Of a DNA stretch of 59,239 bases, positions 17,050 to 24,817 are shown in pieces. Source of the DNA: CAYYFX01 sp964471155 (GTDB taxonomy: Bacteria; ARS69); NCBI GenBank assembly GCA_964471155.1, contig CAYYFX010000010.1, forward strand, positions 1-59,239, in the 5' to 3' direction. Position numbers and translations under genes: made by a program. The first letter of the stretch is position 1. Each line of letters opens with the position of its first letter. The notes beneath the pieces are model-generated. The model did not search any database. It was not told where the DNA came from and worked only from the letters and a program-made list of their open reading frames with translations.

Positions 17050-18603
17050 ATGCGGAGCGCGCGTCGCGCGGCATGGGTCCTCGCGCTCGGCGCGCTGCCG
17101 GCGCACGCGCTGCCTCCCGGTGCGCCCGCCCTTCCGTCCGGATTCACGTTCGAGCACGTCGTGCCGGGACCGTTCGTCGGCGAGCCGACCGGGTTCGCGT
17201 TCCTGCCCGATGGGCGCGCCCTCGTGATCGAGCGCGACACGGGAAGCATCCGGCTGGCCGCCCGCGGCGGCGCCGAGGCCGTGTGGATCACCGACGTCGA
17301 GGGCTCCGACGGCTCCACCGGGGAGCGCGGACTCCTCGGCATCGCCGTGGATCCGGCCTGGCCGCAGCGGCCGTACGTGTACGTGTACCACTCGCACGTC
17401 TCCCACCGCGGCCACGTCACGCGGCTGCGCGCGGCCGGCGACCTCGCGGACCCCGCGTCGACGGTCCTGTCCCTCGGGGAGACCCGCACCGTGTTCGACC
17501 GCGGCCCGGACTTCGCGCCGTGGCACCACGGCGGATCGGTCCGCTTCGGCCGCGACGGCATGCTGTACGTGAGCCTCGGCGACAACCTCTCGCGCTGCGA
17601 CGCGCAGGGCTTCGCGAGCCTCGCCGGCACGCTCCTCCGGTTGGACGTCTCGCGGCTGCCCGACGGCGCCGGCGGACCGCCGCCGCTGTGGGAGATCACG
17701 CCGTTCGACAATCCGGTGCGCGGGCCCATGCCCCTGCCGCGGCTGGTGTGGGCGCGCGGGCTGCGCAACCCGTTCCGCTTCACGGTCGACCCGCTCACCG
17801 GGGACCTGTTCGTGGGGGACGTGGGCGAGGCCCGCTGGGAGGAGGTGAACCGCCTTCCCTTCCGCGGCGCCGGCGGCTGGAACCTGGGCTGGCCGATCCG
17901 CGAGGGACCGGAGCCGTCCGGTCTCGGCGAGAGTTGCGGCGTCGGCGAACGCTTCGCCGAGCCCGTCTTCGCGTACCCGCACGACCCCGCGACGCCGTCG
18001 GCAATCGTGTGCGGCCCCGTCTACCGCATCCCGCCCGGCGCGTCCGGCCCGCCCTGGTTCCCGCCGGAGTACGAAAGCGACCTCTTCCTCGTGGACCACA
18101 GCAGCGGTGTGATCCGCCGCCTCGCCGGCGCCGGCTCCGTCTGGGCGCTGGCCCCTCCCGCCGCCGGCCAGCCGACGCCGGAGCACTGGGCCGAAGGCAT
18201 CGAGTCCATGGCGGACTTCCAGCAGGGCCCGGACGGTGCGCTCTGGCTGGTCAAGCGCGACTCCCTCACGTGGGGCCTCTGGCGCATCGCCCGCACGTCG
18301 AGCACCGCGGCCCCGCCCGCGCCGGCGGCGGACGGAACCGGGTTGCGCGCGCGCCCGAACCCCGTGCGCGCCGGAACCGGCGTCAGCGTGCAGTGGTCGT
18401 TGCCCACCGGCGCCGCCACGACCCTGCGCATCACCGACGTGACCGGCCGCACCGTGCGCACCCTCGCGCTCCCCCGCACGGACCGCGGCGAGATCACCTG
18501 GGACACCCGCGACCGCGCCGGCCGCCCGGTCGCCGCCGGCCTCTACTTCGCCCGCCTCGAGTCCCCCCGCGGCACGGCGAGCACCCGCATCTGCCTCCGC
18601 TGA
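17050..18603 (+). CDS. secreted PQQ-dependent sugar dehydrogenase-like beta-propeller with FlgD-like C-terminal domain
   Basis: Exported protein of 517 residues. A signal peptide (about 1-20) leads to a six-bladed GSDH/sorbosone-dehydrogenase-like propeller with the hallmark segments GERGLLGIAVDP, WHHGGSVRFGRDGMLYVSLGD-like repeats and GLRNPFRF. The family oxidises aldose sugars with PQQ. The last about 80 residues form a FlgD Ig-like module (ARPNPVRAGTGV...TDVTGRTVRTL...AAGLYFARL), often found on secreted proteins of FCB-type and related phyla and probably used for secretion or surface sorting. The ATG follows GGAGGCGGG. No PQQ synthesis genes are in the window. Confidence 0.85.
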   Translation: MRSARRAAWVLALGALPAHALPPGAPALPSGFTFEHVVPGPFVGEPTGFAFLPDGRALVIERDTGSIRLAARGGAEAVWITDVEGSDGSTGERGLLGIAVDPAWPQRPYVYVYHSHVSHRGHVTRLRAAGDLADPASTVLSLGETRTVFDRGPDFAPWHHGGSVRFGRDGMLYVSLGDNLSRCDAQGFASLAGTLLRLDVSRLPDGAGGPPPLWEITPFDNPVRGPMPLPRLVWARGLRNPFRFTVDPLTGDLFVGDVGEARWEEVNRLPFRGAGGWNLGWPIREGPEPSGLGESCGVGERFAEPVFAYPHDPATPSAIVCGPVYRIPPGASGPPWFPPEYESDLFLVDHSSGVIRRLAGAGSVWALAPPAAGQPTPEHWAEGIESMADFQQGPDGALWLVKRDSLTWGLWRIARTSSTAAPPAPAADGTGLRARPNPVRAGTGVSVQWSLPTGAATTLRITDVTGRTVRTLALPRTDRGEITWDTRDRAGRPVAAGLYFARLESPRGTASTRICLR

Positions 18604-18692
18604 TCGCCGCGGAGGATCCGCCGGGGCCGACGGCGCAAGCCCGCCCTCGCCGCGCCTCCCCCGGCACCCCCGCGCGCGCCGCGGCCGCCCGC

Positions 18693-20789
18693 TCACCGCT
18701 CCCCGAGCGCGGCGATCGCTCCATCCAGCTCCTGCGGATCGTCGAGGATCCCGCGGAAGAGATCCCCGCGCGCGGCCAGGCGATCCGGCGCGCCGAAGAG
18801 GTCGAACTGCGCGGGCGTCAGCCCCGACCGGACCTCGTCCCAGTCCAGCGGCATGGACACCGTGGCGCCCGGCACGGGCCGCACGACGTACGGCGGCACG
18901 AGCGTCTGCTCGCGGCGGTTCTGCAGGAAGTCCACGTACACCTTGTCGCCGCGCTTCGCGGGATTGCGCTCCACGGTGGCGATGTCCCGGTGCTCGCGCA
19001 CGGCGAGCCGCGCGATGAGCTCGCAGAACATGCGCGCCTGCTCGTAGCCGTACTCCCGCACCAGCGGGATGTGGATGTGCATGCCGGTGGCGCCGGAGGT
19101 CTTCACGCACGGGCGCAGGCCGGCGCCGCGCAGGATCCGCCCCACGGTCTGCGCGATGCGGATCACCTTGCCGAAGTCGCTCGTGGACGGGTCCAGGTCG
19201 ATCACCGCGAGGTCCGGGACGTCCGGCGCGTCGCACCGCGACAGCCACGGGTGGATGTCGATCGATCCCAGGTTCACGAGGAAGAGCAGCGTGTCGCGGT
19301 CCTCGCAGACGACGTAGCGCACCTCCTCCCCGCCTTCCACCTTCACGACCTGCGTGGGCACCCAGTCGGGGATCCGCCCGGTCACGTTCTTCTGGTAGAA
19401 GCTCTTGCCCTCGATCCCGTCGGGATAGCGCAGCATGTGGCACGGCCGGCCGCGCAGGTACGGCACGAGGGTGTCCGCCACCGCATCGTAGTAGTCCAGG
19501 AGCTGCCCCTTCGTGATCCCCTCGCGCGGCCAGTAGATCTTGTCGCGGTTCGAGAACTTCACCCGCGACTTCCGCCGCGCGGCCGCGGCCTCCAGCCGCT
19601 CGGGCAGGGATCCCGCCGCCGCCGCGTCCGCGCGCGCCGCGATCCGCCTCCAGGATCCGTCCGGGCCCTCCGCGTACGGCGCGTCCGCGCGCTTCGCGAT
19701 CACGCCCTTCAGCCCGCCGGCCTCCACCACGGCGAGCAGCTCGTCGCCGCGGCCGACGACGTGGTCGGTGTAGTGCACGGCCGCGGACTCCGGGACGATC
19801 GCGGCGAGCGCGGCCTTGCGCTCGCGCAGCGGGAGATCGCGCAGGTCCCAGGCGTCGTAGTGCAGGAGATCGACCGCATACAGCACGACGTCGTCCGCGC
19901 CGCCCCCCGCCAGCCGCGCCTCCAGCTTCGCCGGGTCCGGTCGCCCGTCCTCTCCCGGCGCGACGAGCACGCCGTCCAGCCGCGCGCGCGCCGCCCGCAG
20001 GCGCCCGAGGTCCCGCTCCAGCGCGGGCAACGCGAGCGGGAGGGGCGCCCCGCGGGCGTCCGCCCACCGCACGGCGCCGTCCTCCACGAGCGCCTGCACG
20101 CGCCGCCCGTCGAAGTCCAGCTCGTACAGCCAGTCCGCGGAGCTTGCCGGCGGCGGTTCCGTGCCGGGCCGCATGAGCGCGGACGGTGCGAGCGTCTCCG
20201 CCCGCGGGCGGCGCGAGAGGTCCAGCGGGAACGGCGGCTCGTCGCGGTCGCGCGCGTAGCGGTCGCGGTGCTTGAACAGCAGCCAGTCCCGCTCCCCGCG
20301 CGTCCGCACCATGTGCCACTCGCCGCGCAGCTTCGCCCCGTCGAACTCGAACTCCAGCTTCCCGGCCGCCAGCCCGGCGAGCGCTCCCTCGCCCAACTCC
20401 CGGCACCGGCCCTCGTCCCACACCACCATCGTGCCGGCGCCGTACTCGCCCTTCGGGATCACGCCGTCGAACGTGAGGTACTCGCGCGGGTGGTCCTCCG
20501 TGCGCACGGCGAGATGCTTGTCCGCGGGATCCCAGGAGAACCCGCGCGGCACCGCCCACGACTTCAGCACGCCTTCCATCTCCACGCGGAGGTCGTAGTG
20601 GAGATTGCGCGCCTCGTGGCGATGGATCACGAAGGGCCGCCACCCGTGCCCCTCGTCGTCCGCCGCGGGAACCGGCGCCGGGGGGGGTTCGGGGGTCTTC
20701 GCGAAGTCGCGCTTGCGCCGGTAGCTCTCCAGCTGGTCCGGCGTCTTCACGTGCCGGCGCGGCGGGGTGCCCTTCGAGTCGCGTGCCAC
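18693..20789 (-). CDS. ligD: LigD-type protein: 3'-phosphoesterase and polymerase domains around a degenerate ligase domain
   Basis: End-joining protein of 698 residues, order PE, ligase remnant, POL. The PE domain (about 50-175) keeps its metal-site residues: H58, H64, D66, R68 in HRHEARNLHYDLR, and H100. The middle part (about 205-390) aligns with the ATP-dependent ligase nucleotidyltransferase domain, but the catalytic lysine motif K-x-D-G is D225-F-D-G. Motif III/IV are eroded (KGVIAKR in place of EGxxxKR), WxKxK is missing, and no OB-fold follows. The POL primase-like domain (about 405-690) is intact, with DLD in AVIDLDP and the SGATGMHIHIPL motif. The start GTG follows GGGAGG and begins with the usual ARDSK... 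leader. It should repair and fill DNA ends but not seal them. Confidence 0.9.
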   Translation of the reverse strand: MARDSKGTPPRRHVKTPDQLESYRRKRDFAKTPEPPPAPVPAADDEGHGWRPFVIHRHEARNLHYDLRVEMEGVLKSWAVPRGFSWDPADKHLAVRTEDHPREYLTFDGVIPKGEYGAGTMVVWDEGRCRELGEGALAGLAAGKLEFEFDGAKLRGEWHMVRTRGERDWLLFKHRDRYARDRDEPPFPLDLSRRPRAETLAPSALMRPGTEPPPASSADWLYELDFDGRRVQALVEDGAVRWADARGAPLPLALPALERDLGRLRAARARLDGVLVAPGEDGRPDPAKLEARLAGGGADDVVLYAVDLLHYDAWDLRDLPLRERKAALAAIVPESAAVHYTDHVVGRGDELLAVVEAGGLKGVIAKRADAPYAEGPDGSWRRIAARADAAAAGSLPERLEAAAARRKSRVKFSNRDKIYWPREGITKGQLLDYYDAVADTLVPYLRGRPCHMLRYPDGIEGKSFYQKNVTGRIPDWVPTQVVKVEGGEEVRYVVCEDRDTLLFLVNLGSIDIHPWLSRCDAPDVPDLAVIDLDPSTSDFGKVIRIAQTVGRILRGAGLRPCVKTSGATGMHIHIPLVREYGYEQARMFCELIARLAVREHRDIATVERNPAKRGDKVYVDFLQNRREQTLVPPYVVRPVPGATVSMPLDWDEVRSGLTPAQFDLFGAPDRLAARGDLFRGILDDPQELDGAIAALGER

Positions 20790-20898
20790 GGTCCCTCCCG
20801 AGGTCGTGAGGATGCGGGCGACCCCGACAACCCCGCAAGGCCACCCCCCGGACCGGTCCGCGCCCCCCCGCCGGGCCGAGGGAGGGTGGTGCGGAGAA

Positions 20899-20940
20899 TG
20901 GGGCGCCTCCGGCCCCAAGCCCTTCGCCGGCCGGGGCTTG
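20899..20940. repeat. two overlapping inverted repeats upstream of ligD
   Basis: TGGGGC (20899-20904) pairs with GCCCCA (20912-20917), and CAAGCCC (20916-20922) pairs with GGGCTTG (20934-20940). The two stems share bases 20916-20917, so they cannot both form fully. They lie 110-150 bp before the ligD start and could be a leader structure or chance GC pairing. Confidence 0.35.
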
Positions 20941-21031
20941 CCCGCGCCGCGCGGCTGACGGGGCACCCTGGACCGCAAGTGCATGTCCCGAAAGGGGCTC
21001 CACGAACCTCGCCCCAATCTCCGCACCACAG

Positions 21032-21043
21032 GCTAAGGTTAGC
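21032..21043. promoter_or_regulatory. 12-bp palindrome GCTAAGGTTAGC, possible operator
   Basis: A perfect dyad in an otherwise very GC-rich divergent region between ligD and HDOD-ku. It is flanked by a second dyad, CAGGC and GCCTG (21029-21033 and 21044-21048), that uses a shifted axis. A dimeric regulator site is possible; no cognate regulator is identified. Confidence 0.35.
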
Positions 21044-21111
21044 GCCTGGTTAGTCCGATCACGTGGGAGCTCGCCCGAGTGCCGCGCCCCCCACGAATCG
21101 CAGGGACCTCC

Positions 21112-21942
21112 GTGATCGAACTCGACCGGGTCATCGCGTCCGCATCGGAGCTGGCGCCGCTGCCCCCCACGGCCACGTGCCTCGCCGAGCTCCTGACGCG
21201 CGAGGACGTGCCGTTCGAGGAGGTCGAGCAGGTCGTCCGCTTCGACCCCGCCCTCACCGCCCGTCTGCTGCGGTTCGCGAACGGCGCGGCCACCGCCGGG
21301 CTCGCACCCGTCACGTCCGTGCACGCCGCGGTCAGCCGCCTCGGCACGGGGGCGGTCCTGTCGCTCGCCGTGGGCGCGACGTTGCGGCACCTCCTGCACG
21401 GCAAGGAGTGCGACCTGCGCGGGGAGACCGCGCTCTGGAACCACTCCGTGACGGCGGGACTGGCCGCGCGGGATCTCAACCGGTTCTGCCGCCACCGCGT
21501 TCCCCCGGAGACCTTCACGGCGGCGCTGCTGCACGACATCGGCAAGCTCGTCCTCGCGCGCTTCCTGTCGGCGAAGGTCCGCGGCGTGCTGGCGGACGCG
21601 GTCGCCGCCGGGACGACCCCCCTGGACGCGGAGCGCGAGGTCCTCGGCGTGGACCACGCCGAGGTCGGCGCGCTCGTGGCCGAGCATTGGCGACTGCCGG
21701 ATCCGCTCGTTGAGGCCATCCGGTTCCACCACCGCCCCTTCGAGGGAACCCATCCGGTGTGCTGGGCGGTGGCGGCGACGAACTGGGCGGCGAATCCGGA
21801 AGGGGTGACGCCGTGGGACATCGCGTCGCTCGAGGTGCCGCTGGGGCTCGCCCCCGCGAGCTTCCAGGGTCTGTGCCGCGAGGTGGCGGTCGGACGCGAC
21901 CGGTTCCTCGACGAGTTCGAGGCGGCCTGCCTGGCCGCGTGA
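21112..21942 (+). CDS. HDOD-domain protein
   Basis: Protein of 276 residues made of one HDOD domain, a non-catalytic relative of HD phosphohydrolases that acts in signalling complexes. It shows the family opening ELAPLPPTATCLAELL, the DPALTARLLRFANGA block, the WNHSV helix, LLHDIGKLVLARF and the terminal H-E-G-block-like DHAEVGALVAEHWRLP...IRFHH. The GTG at 21112 has AGGGA five bases upstream; a GTG at 21079 would add eleven residues. It lies 40 bp before ku. A second HDOD gene is at 50243-51151. Confidence 0.82.
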   Translation: MIELDRVIASASELAPLPPTATCLAELLTREDVPFEEVEQVVRFDPALTARLLRFANGAATAGLAPVTSVHAAVSRLGTGAVLSLAVGATLRHLLHGKECDLRGETALWNHSVTAGLAARDLNRFCRHRVPPETFTAALLHDIGKLVLARFLSAKVRGVLADAVAAGTTPLDAEREVLGVDHAEVGALVAEHWRLPDPLVEAIRFHHRPFEGTHPVCWAVAATNWAANPEGVTPWDIASLEVPLGLAPASFQGLCREVAVGRDRFLDEFEAACLAA

Positions 21943-21982
21943 AGCGGTGGCGGCTTTCGCCGCCGTCTGGGATAATCCGTCC

Positions 21983-22861
21983 ATGCCGCCGCGCTCCTCG
22001 TTCAAGGGATTCCTGCGCCTGTCCCTCGTCTCCGTCCCGGTGAAGGGCTACACCGCGACGGAGTCCGGCGCCGAGATCCACCTCAACCAGCTCCACGCCA
22101 ATTGCCACCAGCGCATCCGCTACAAGAAGGTGTGTCCCGAGCACGGCGAGGTGGCGCAGGAGGAGATCGTCTCCGGGTACGAGCAGGCGAAGGACCAGTA
22201 CGTGGTCATCGATCCGGAGGAGGTGCAGAAGCTCCGGAAGAAGAGCGAGAAGACGGTGGACATCGTGGGGTTCGTGGCCGGGACGGCCATCGATCCCATG
22301 TACTTCTCGGGGCGCATGTACTACCTGACGCCCGACGGCACGCCCGGGCAGAAGCCCTACCAGCTGCTGCGCGAGGCGATGGAGCAGGAGAAGCTGTACG
22401 CCGTGGCGTCGGCGATCCTGTCCGGGCGCGAGCAGATGGTGGTCATCCGTCCCGTGGACGGCCTGCTCGCGATGAGCGTGCTGCAGTACGCGGAGAAGGT
22501 TCGCTCCTCGGCCGAGTTCGCCGGCGAGGTGCAGGAGGCGAAGATCACCGCCGCGGAGCGCACGCTCACGAAGACGCTGGTGGACGCCTCGAAGCTCGGG
22601 GACTTCGACTACGCGCAGTACAAGGACGGCTACGTGGGCGAGCTGCGACAGCTCATCCAGATGAAGATCGAGGGCCAGGAGATCGTCGCGGTCCCGGACG
22701 TGGACGAGCCGAAGGTGATCAACCTGATGGAGGCCCTCAAGGCCAGCGTGGAGGGCGCGAAGCGCGCGGCCGCGCAGCGCAAGCCCTCCGAGAAGGTCGC
22801 GGCGAAGATGGCGCCGTCCACGTCGCGCCAGGGCGCGAAGCGGAAGCGCTCCGCCGGCTGA
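21983..22861 (+). CDS. ku: Ku-family DNA end-binding protein
   Basis: Bacterial Ku homodimer subunit of 292 residues that encircles DNA double-strand ends and recruits LigD. It starts with the standard FKGFLRLSLVSVPVKGY, followed by CHQRIRYKKVCPEHGEV, the beta-barrel region (VDIVGFVAGTAIDPMYF) and a lysine-rich C-terminal extension suited to DNA contact. The ATG at 21983 is preferred to an upstream GTG because Ku proteins begin at this point. A GATAAT element at 21971-21976 lies only seven bases before the ATG, so a nearly leaderless transcript is possible, as is read-through from the HDOD gene. The ligD gene is divergent nearby. Confidence 0.95.
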   Translation: MPPRSSFKGFLRLSLVSVPVKGYTATESGAEIHLNQLHANCHQRIRYKKVCPEHGEVAQEEIVSGYEQAKDQYVVIDPEEVQKLRKKSEKTVDIVGFVAGTAIDPMYFSGRMYYLTPDGTPGQKPYQLLREAMEQEKLYAVASAILSGREQMVVIRPVDGLLAMSVLQYAEKVRSSAEFAGEVQEAKITAAERTLTKTLVDASKLGDFDYAQYKDGYVGELRQLIQMKIEGQEIVAVPDVDEPKVINLMEALKASVEGAKRAAAQRKPSEKVAAKMAPSTSRQGAKRKRSAG

Positions 22862-22877
22862 CCGGCCCCGTCCGCGC

Positions 22878-22977
22878 NNNNNNNNNNNNNNNNNNNNNNN
22901 NNNNNNNNNNNNNNNNNNNNNNNNNNNNNNNNNNNNNNNNNNNNNNNNNNNNNNNNNNNNNNNNNNNNNNNNNNNNN
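22878..22977. other. assembly gap (100 N)
   Basis: Exactly 100 N between the ku 3' flank and the beta-barrel protein gene. The two flanks share no overlap, so the true length is unknown and a gene fragment could be missing. Confidence 0.99.
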
Positions 22978-23108
22978 CCCGGCCGCCGCCCGTTTCCCCG
23001 CATCCCGATGACGGTTCCCCGGCGCCGATTCCGCAATGCGGAACGGCCGCCCCCTGCCTTCCGCGCCCGCGGCCGCGCACCCCGAACGCGGAAAGGGAGA
23101 CTCCTGCC

Positions 23109-23648
23109 ATGATGTCCAGGATCCTCGTCATCGTCGCCGCCCTCGCCATGCTCGCGCCGCTCGCCCCCGCCCGCGCGCAGGGCTTCACCACCGGTCCGAT
23201 CTACGCGGGCCCGCGCATGTGGGTCGGCAACCTGAACGGCGCCGTGGCCCTCGGCGGCCAGGCCGAGAAGGGGTTCAGCAAGCCGGGCGAGTACGGTCCC
23301 GGCATCGTCGCGGCCGGCGTCGGCCTGGACTGGTACTCGTGGAGCTACGACTACCCGAGCGGCAGCTACGACTACTCGGTCGTGCCCGTGCAGGTCTTCG
23401 GCAACTACCACTTCATCGTGTCGAAGCACCCGGAGTGGGATCCGTACGTCGGACTCACCCTCGTGTACTCCGCCGTGTCGGCGAGCTGGTCCGGTGCCGG
23501 CTCGCAGGTGGGCGACGCCTCCGGCAGCGACTTCGACATCGCCGGCCAGGGAGGCGTCCGCTACTTCATCTCCGAGAAGTTCGCGCTGCAGGCGCAGATC
23601 GGATTCGGGTACGGGACGCTCGGGCTCGGGGCCACCTGGCGGCTGTGA
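23109..23648 (+). CDS. outer-membrane beta-barrel-like protein
   Basis: Exported protein of 179 residues with a signal peptide cleaved after ARA at about residue 23. The mature part alternates aromatic and polar residues in short strands (LDWYSWSYDYPSGSYDYSV, VVPVQVFGNYHFIVS, YVGLTLVYSAVSASW) and ends GLGATWRL, much like small OmpW/opacity-type porin-like barrels. GGGAGA precedes the start. It sits between an assembly gap and the ligase gene, and no specific role is evident. Confidence 0.7.
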   Translation: MMSRILVIVAALAMLAPLAPARAQGFTTGPIYAGPRMWVGNLNGAVALGGQAEKGFSKPGEYGPGIVAAGVGLDWYSWSYDYPSGSYDYSVVPVQVFGNYHFIVSKHPEWDPYVGLTLVYSAVSASWSGAGSQVGDASGSDFDIAGQGGVRYFISEKFALQAQIGFGYGTLGLGATWRL

Positions 23649-23808
23649 TCGCCGGCGCGCCCGCCGCGCGGCGGGGCGCGGATCGGGGTCGCATTCCCCC
23701 GCGAATCGGGGGATCATCCGCCGTCGCGGCCCGGCCGCGGCGCGGGGGCCGGCCGTGCGGACGTCGCGCGGGCCCGCGGCGTCCGCACGACGCGCGCCCC
23801 GGGTCCGC

Positions 23809-24738
23809 ATGGCCGCCCTGCCCGAGTTCATCCCGCCGATGCTCGCGAGGATCGGGAAGCCGTTCGACGATCCCGCCTGGATCTTCGAGATCAAGTGGGA
23901 CGGGACGCGGGCCCTGACCTTCGCCGAGGGCGGGGACTACCGCCTGCTGAACCGCAAGCGCAACGACTCGAGGCCGCGCTACCCCGAGCTCGCCGCGCTG
24001 GCGGGACTGCCCGGCGGAACCGTGCTCGACGGCGAGATCACCGTGCTCGTCGACGGGCGCCCCAGCTTCCACGGCATGCTGCAGCGCGAGCAGGCGCGCG
24101 GCGAGGCGCGGGCACGGACGCTCGCCCGCACGCTCCCCGCGGTGTACGTGGTGTTCGACCAGCTGTACCGCGGCGGGGAACCGCTCCTGGACGCGCCCTT
24201 GTCGGTGCGTCGCGAGGCCTTGCGCGAGACCCTGGCGGCCTTCGACGGCGGCGGGCGCGTGGTCCTGTCCGAGGGCGTGGTCGGCGGCGGCCTGGCGTAC
24301 TTCGCCGAGGCGGAGCGGCGGGAGCTCGAGGGGATCGTCGCGAAGCGGCTGGACAGCCGGTACCTCCCGGGCCGGCGCACCGACGCCTGGCGGAAGATCA
24401 AGCGCGCGCAGCATGTGCTCTGCGCCGTGCTCGGGTTCCTGCCGGAGGGGACGCGTGCCGTGGCCAGCCTCGTGGTGGCCACGGAGGAAGGCGGCGCGCT
24501 GGTGCCGGCCGGCCGCGTCGGCTCGGGCATGGACGCGGCCATGCGCGGCGAGCTGCGGCGCCGCCTGGATCCGCTCGTCGCCGGTGCGCCCCTGCTCCCC
24601 GCGGCCGCGTCCCTGATGGCCCGCGGCGAGACGGTGCACTGGGTGGAGCCGTCCGTGTTCTGCGAGGTGAAGTTCCTCGAGCGGACCGAGGAGGGCTACC
24701 TCCGCGCACCGGTCTTCGTGCGGATCCTCGACGGTTGA
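23809..24738 (+). CDS. ATP-dependent DNA ligase (complete, LigC/LIG-domain type)
   Basis: Stand-alone ligase of 309 residues that seals nicks using ATP. All core motifs are intact: EIKWDG with nucleophile K29, LDGEI, the VFDQLY block, EGIVAKR and WRKIKRAQ, followed by a complete OB-fold domain (VLCAVLGFLPEG...VGSGM...). It is therefore able to do what the ligase part of the nearby LigD cannot. It lies in the same orientation as ku, about 0.9 kb downstream, beyond one beta-barrel gene and an assembly gap. The start ATG has no strong ribosome site. Confidence 0.92.
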   Translation: MAALPEFIPPMLARIGKPFDDPAWIFEIKWDGTRALTFAEGGDYRLLNRKRNDSRPRYPELAALAGLPGGTVLDGEITVLVDGRPSFHGMLQREQARGEARARTLARTLPAVYVVFDQLYRGGEPLLDAPLSVRREALRETLAAFDGGGRVVLSEGVVGGGLAYFAEAERRELEGIVAKRLDSRYLPGRRTDAWRKIKRAQHVLCAVLGFLPEGTRAVASLVVATEEGGALVPAGRVGSGMDAAMRGELRRRLDPLVAGAPLLPAAASLMARGETVHWVEPSVFCEVKFLERTEEGYLRAPVFVRILDG

Positions 24739-24772
24739 CCGGCGTGAGGCGCGGTCGCGCCGCGCATCGCCG

Positions 24773-24801
24773 CTGACGCGTGCCGCCGTCGCGGGTAGAA
24801 T
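24773..24801 (+). promoter_or_regulatory. sigma70-like promoter for the BRCT-MerR-TPR gene
   Basis: CTGACG (24773-24778), a 17-base spacer and TAGAAT (24796-24801). The predicted transcript starts close to the GGAGG at 24808-24812, giving a very short leader. Matches are 4/6 and 5/6 to consensus. Confidence 0.5.
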
Positions 24802-24817
24802 GCCGGCGGAGGGTGTG

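Larger units (their letters stand above)
20790..21111. other. 322-bp divergent intergenic region between ligD and the HDOD gene
   Basis: No gene was seen. It contains two overlapping potential hairpins (20899-20917 and 20916-20940) and a 12-bp perfect palindrome (21032-21043). It must hold the promoters for ligD (leftward) and the HDOD-ku side (rightward), but no convincing -35/-10 pair could be picked out. Confidence 0.6.

Noticed and set aside
22878..22977. Overlap joining of the first 100-N gap
   Set aside because: The flanks share no more than one base, unlike the gap at 26897, so it is treated as a true gap.
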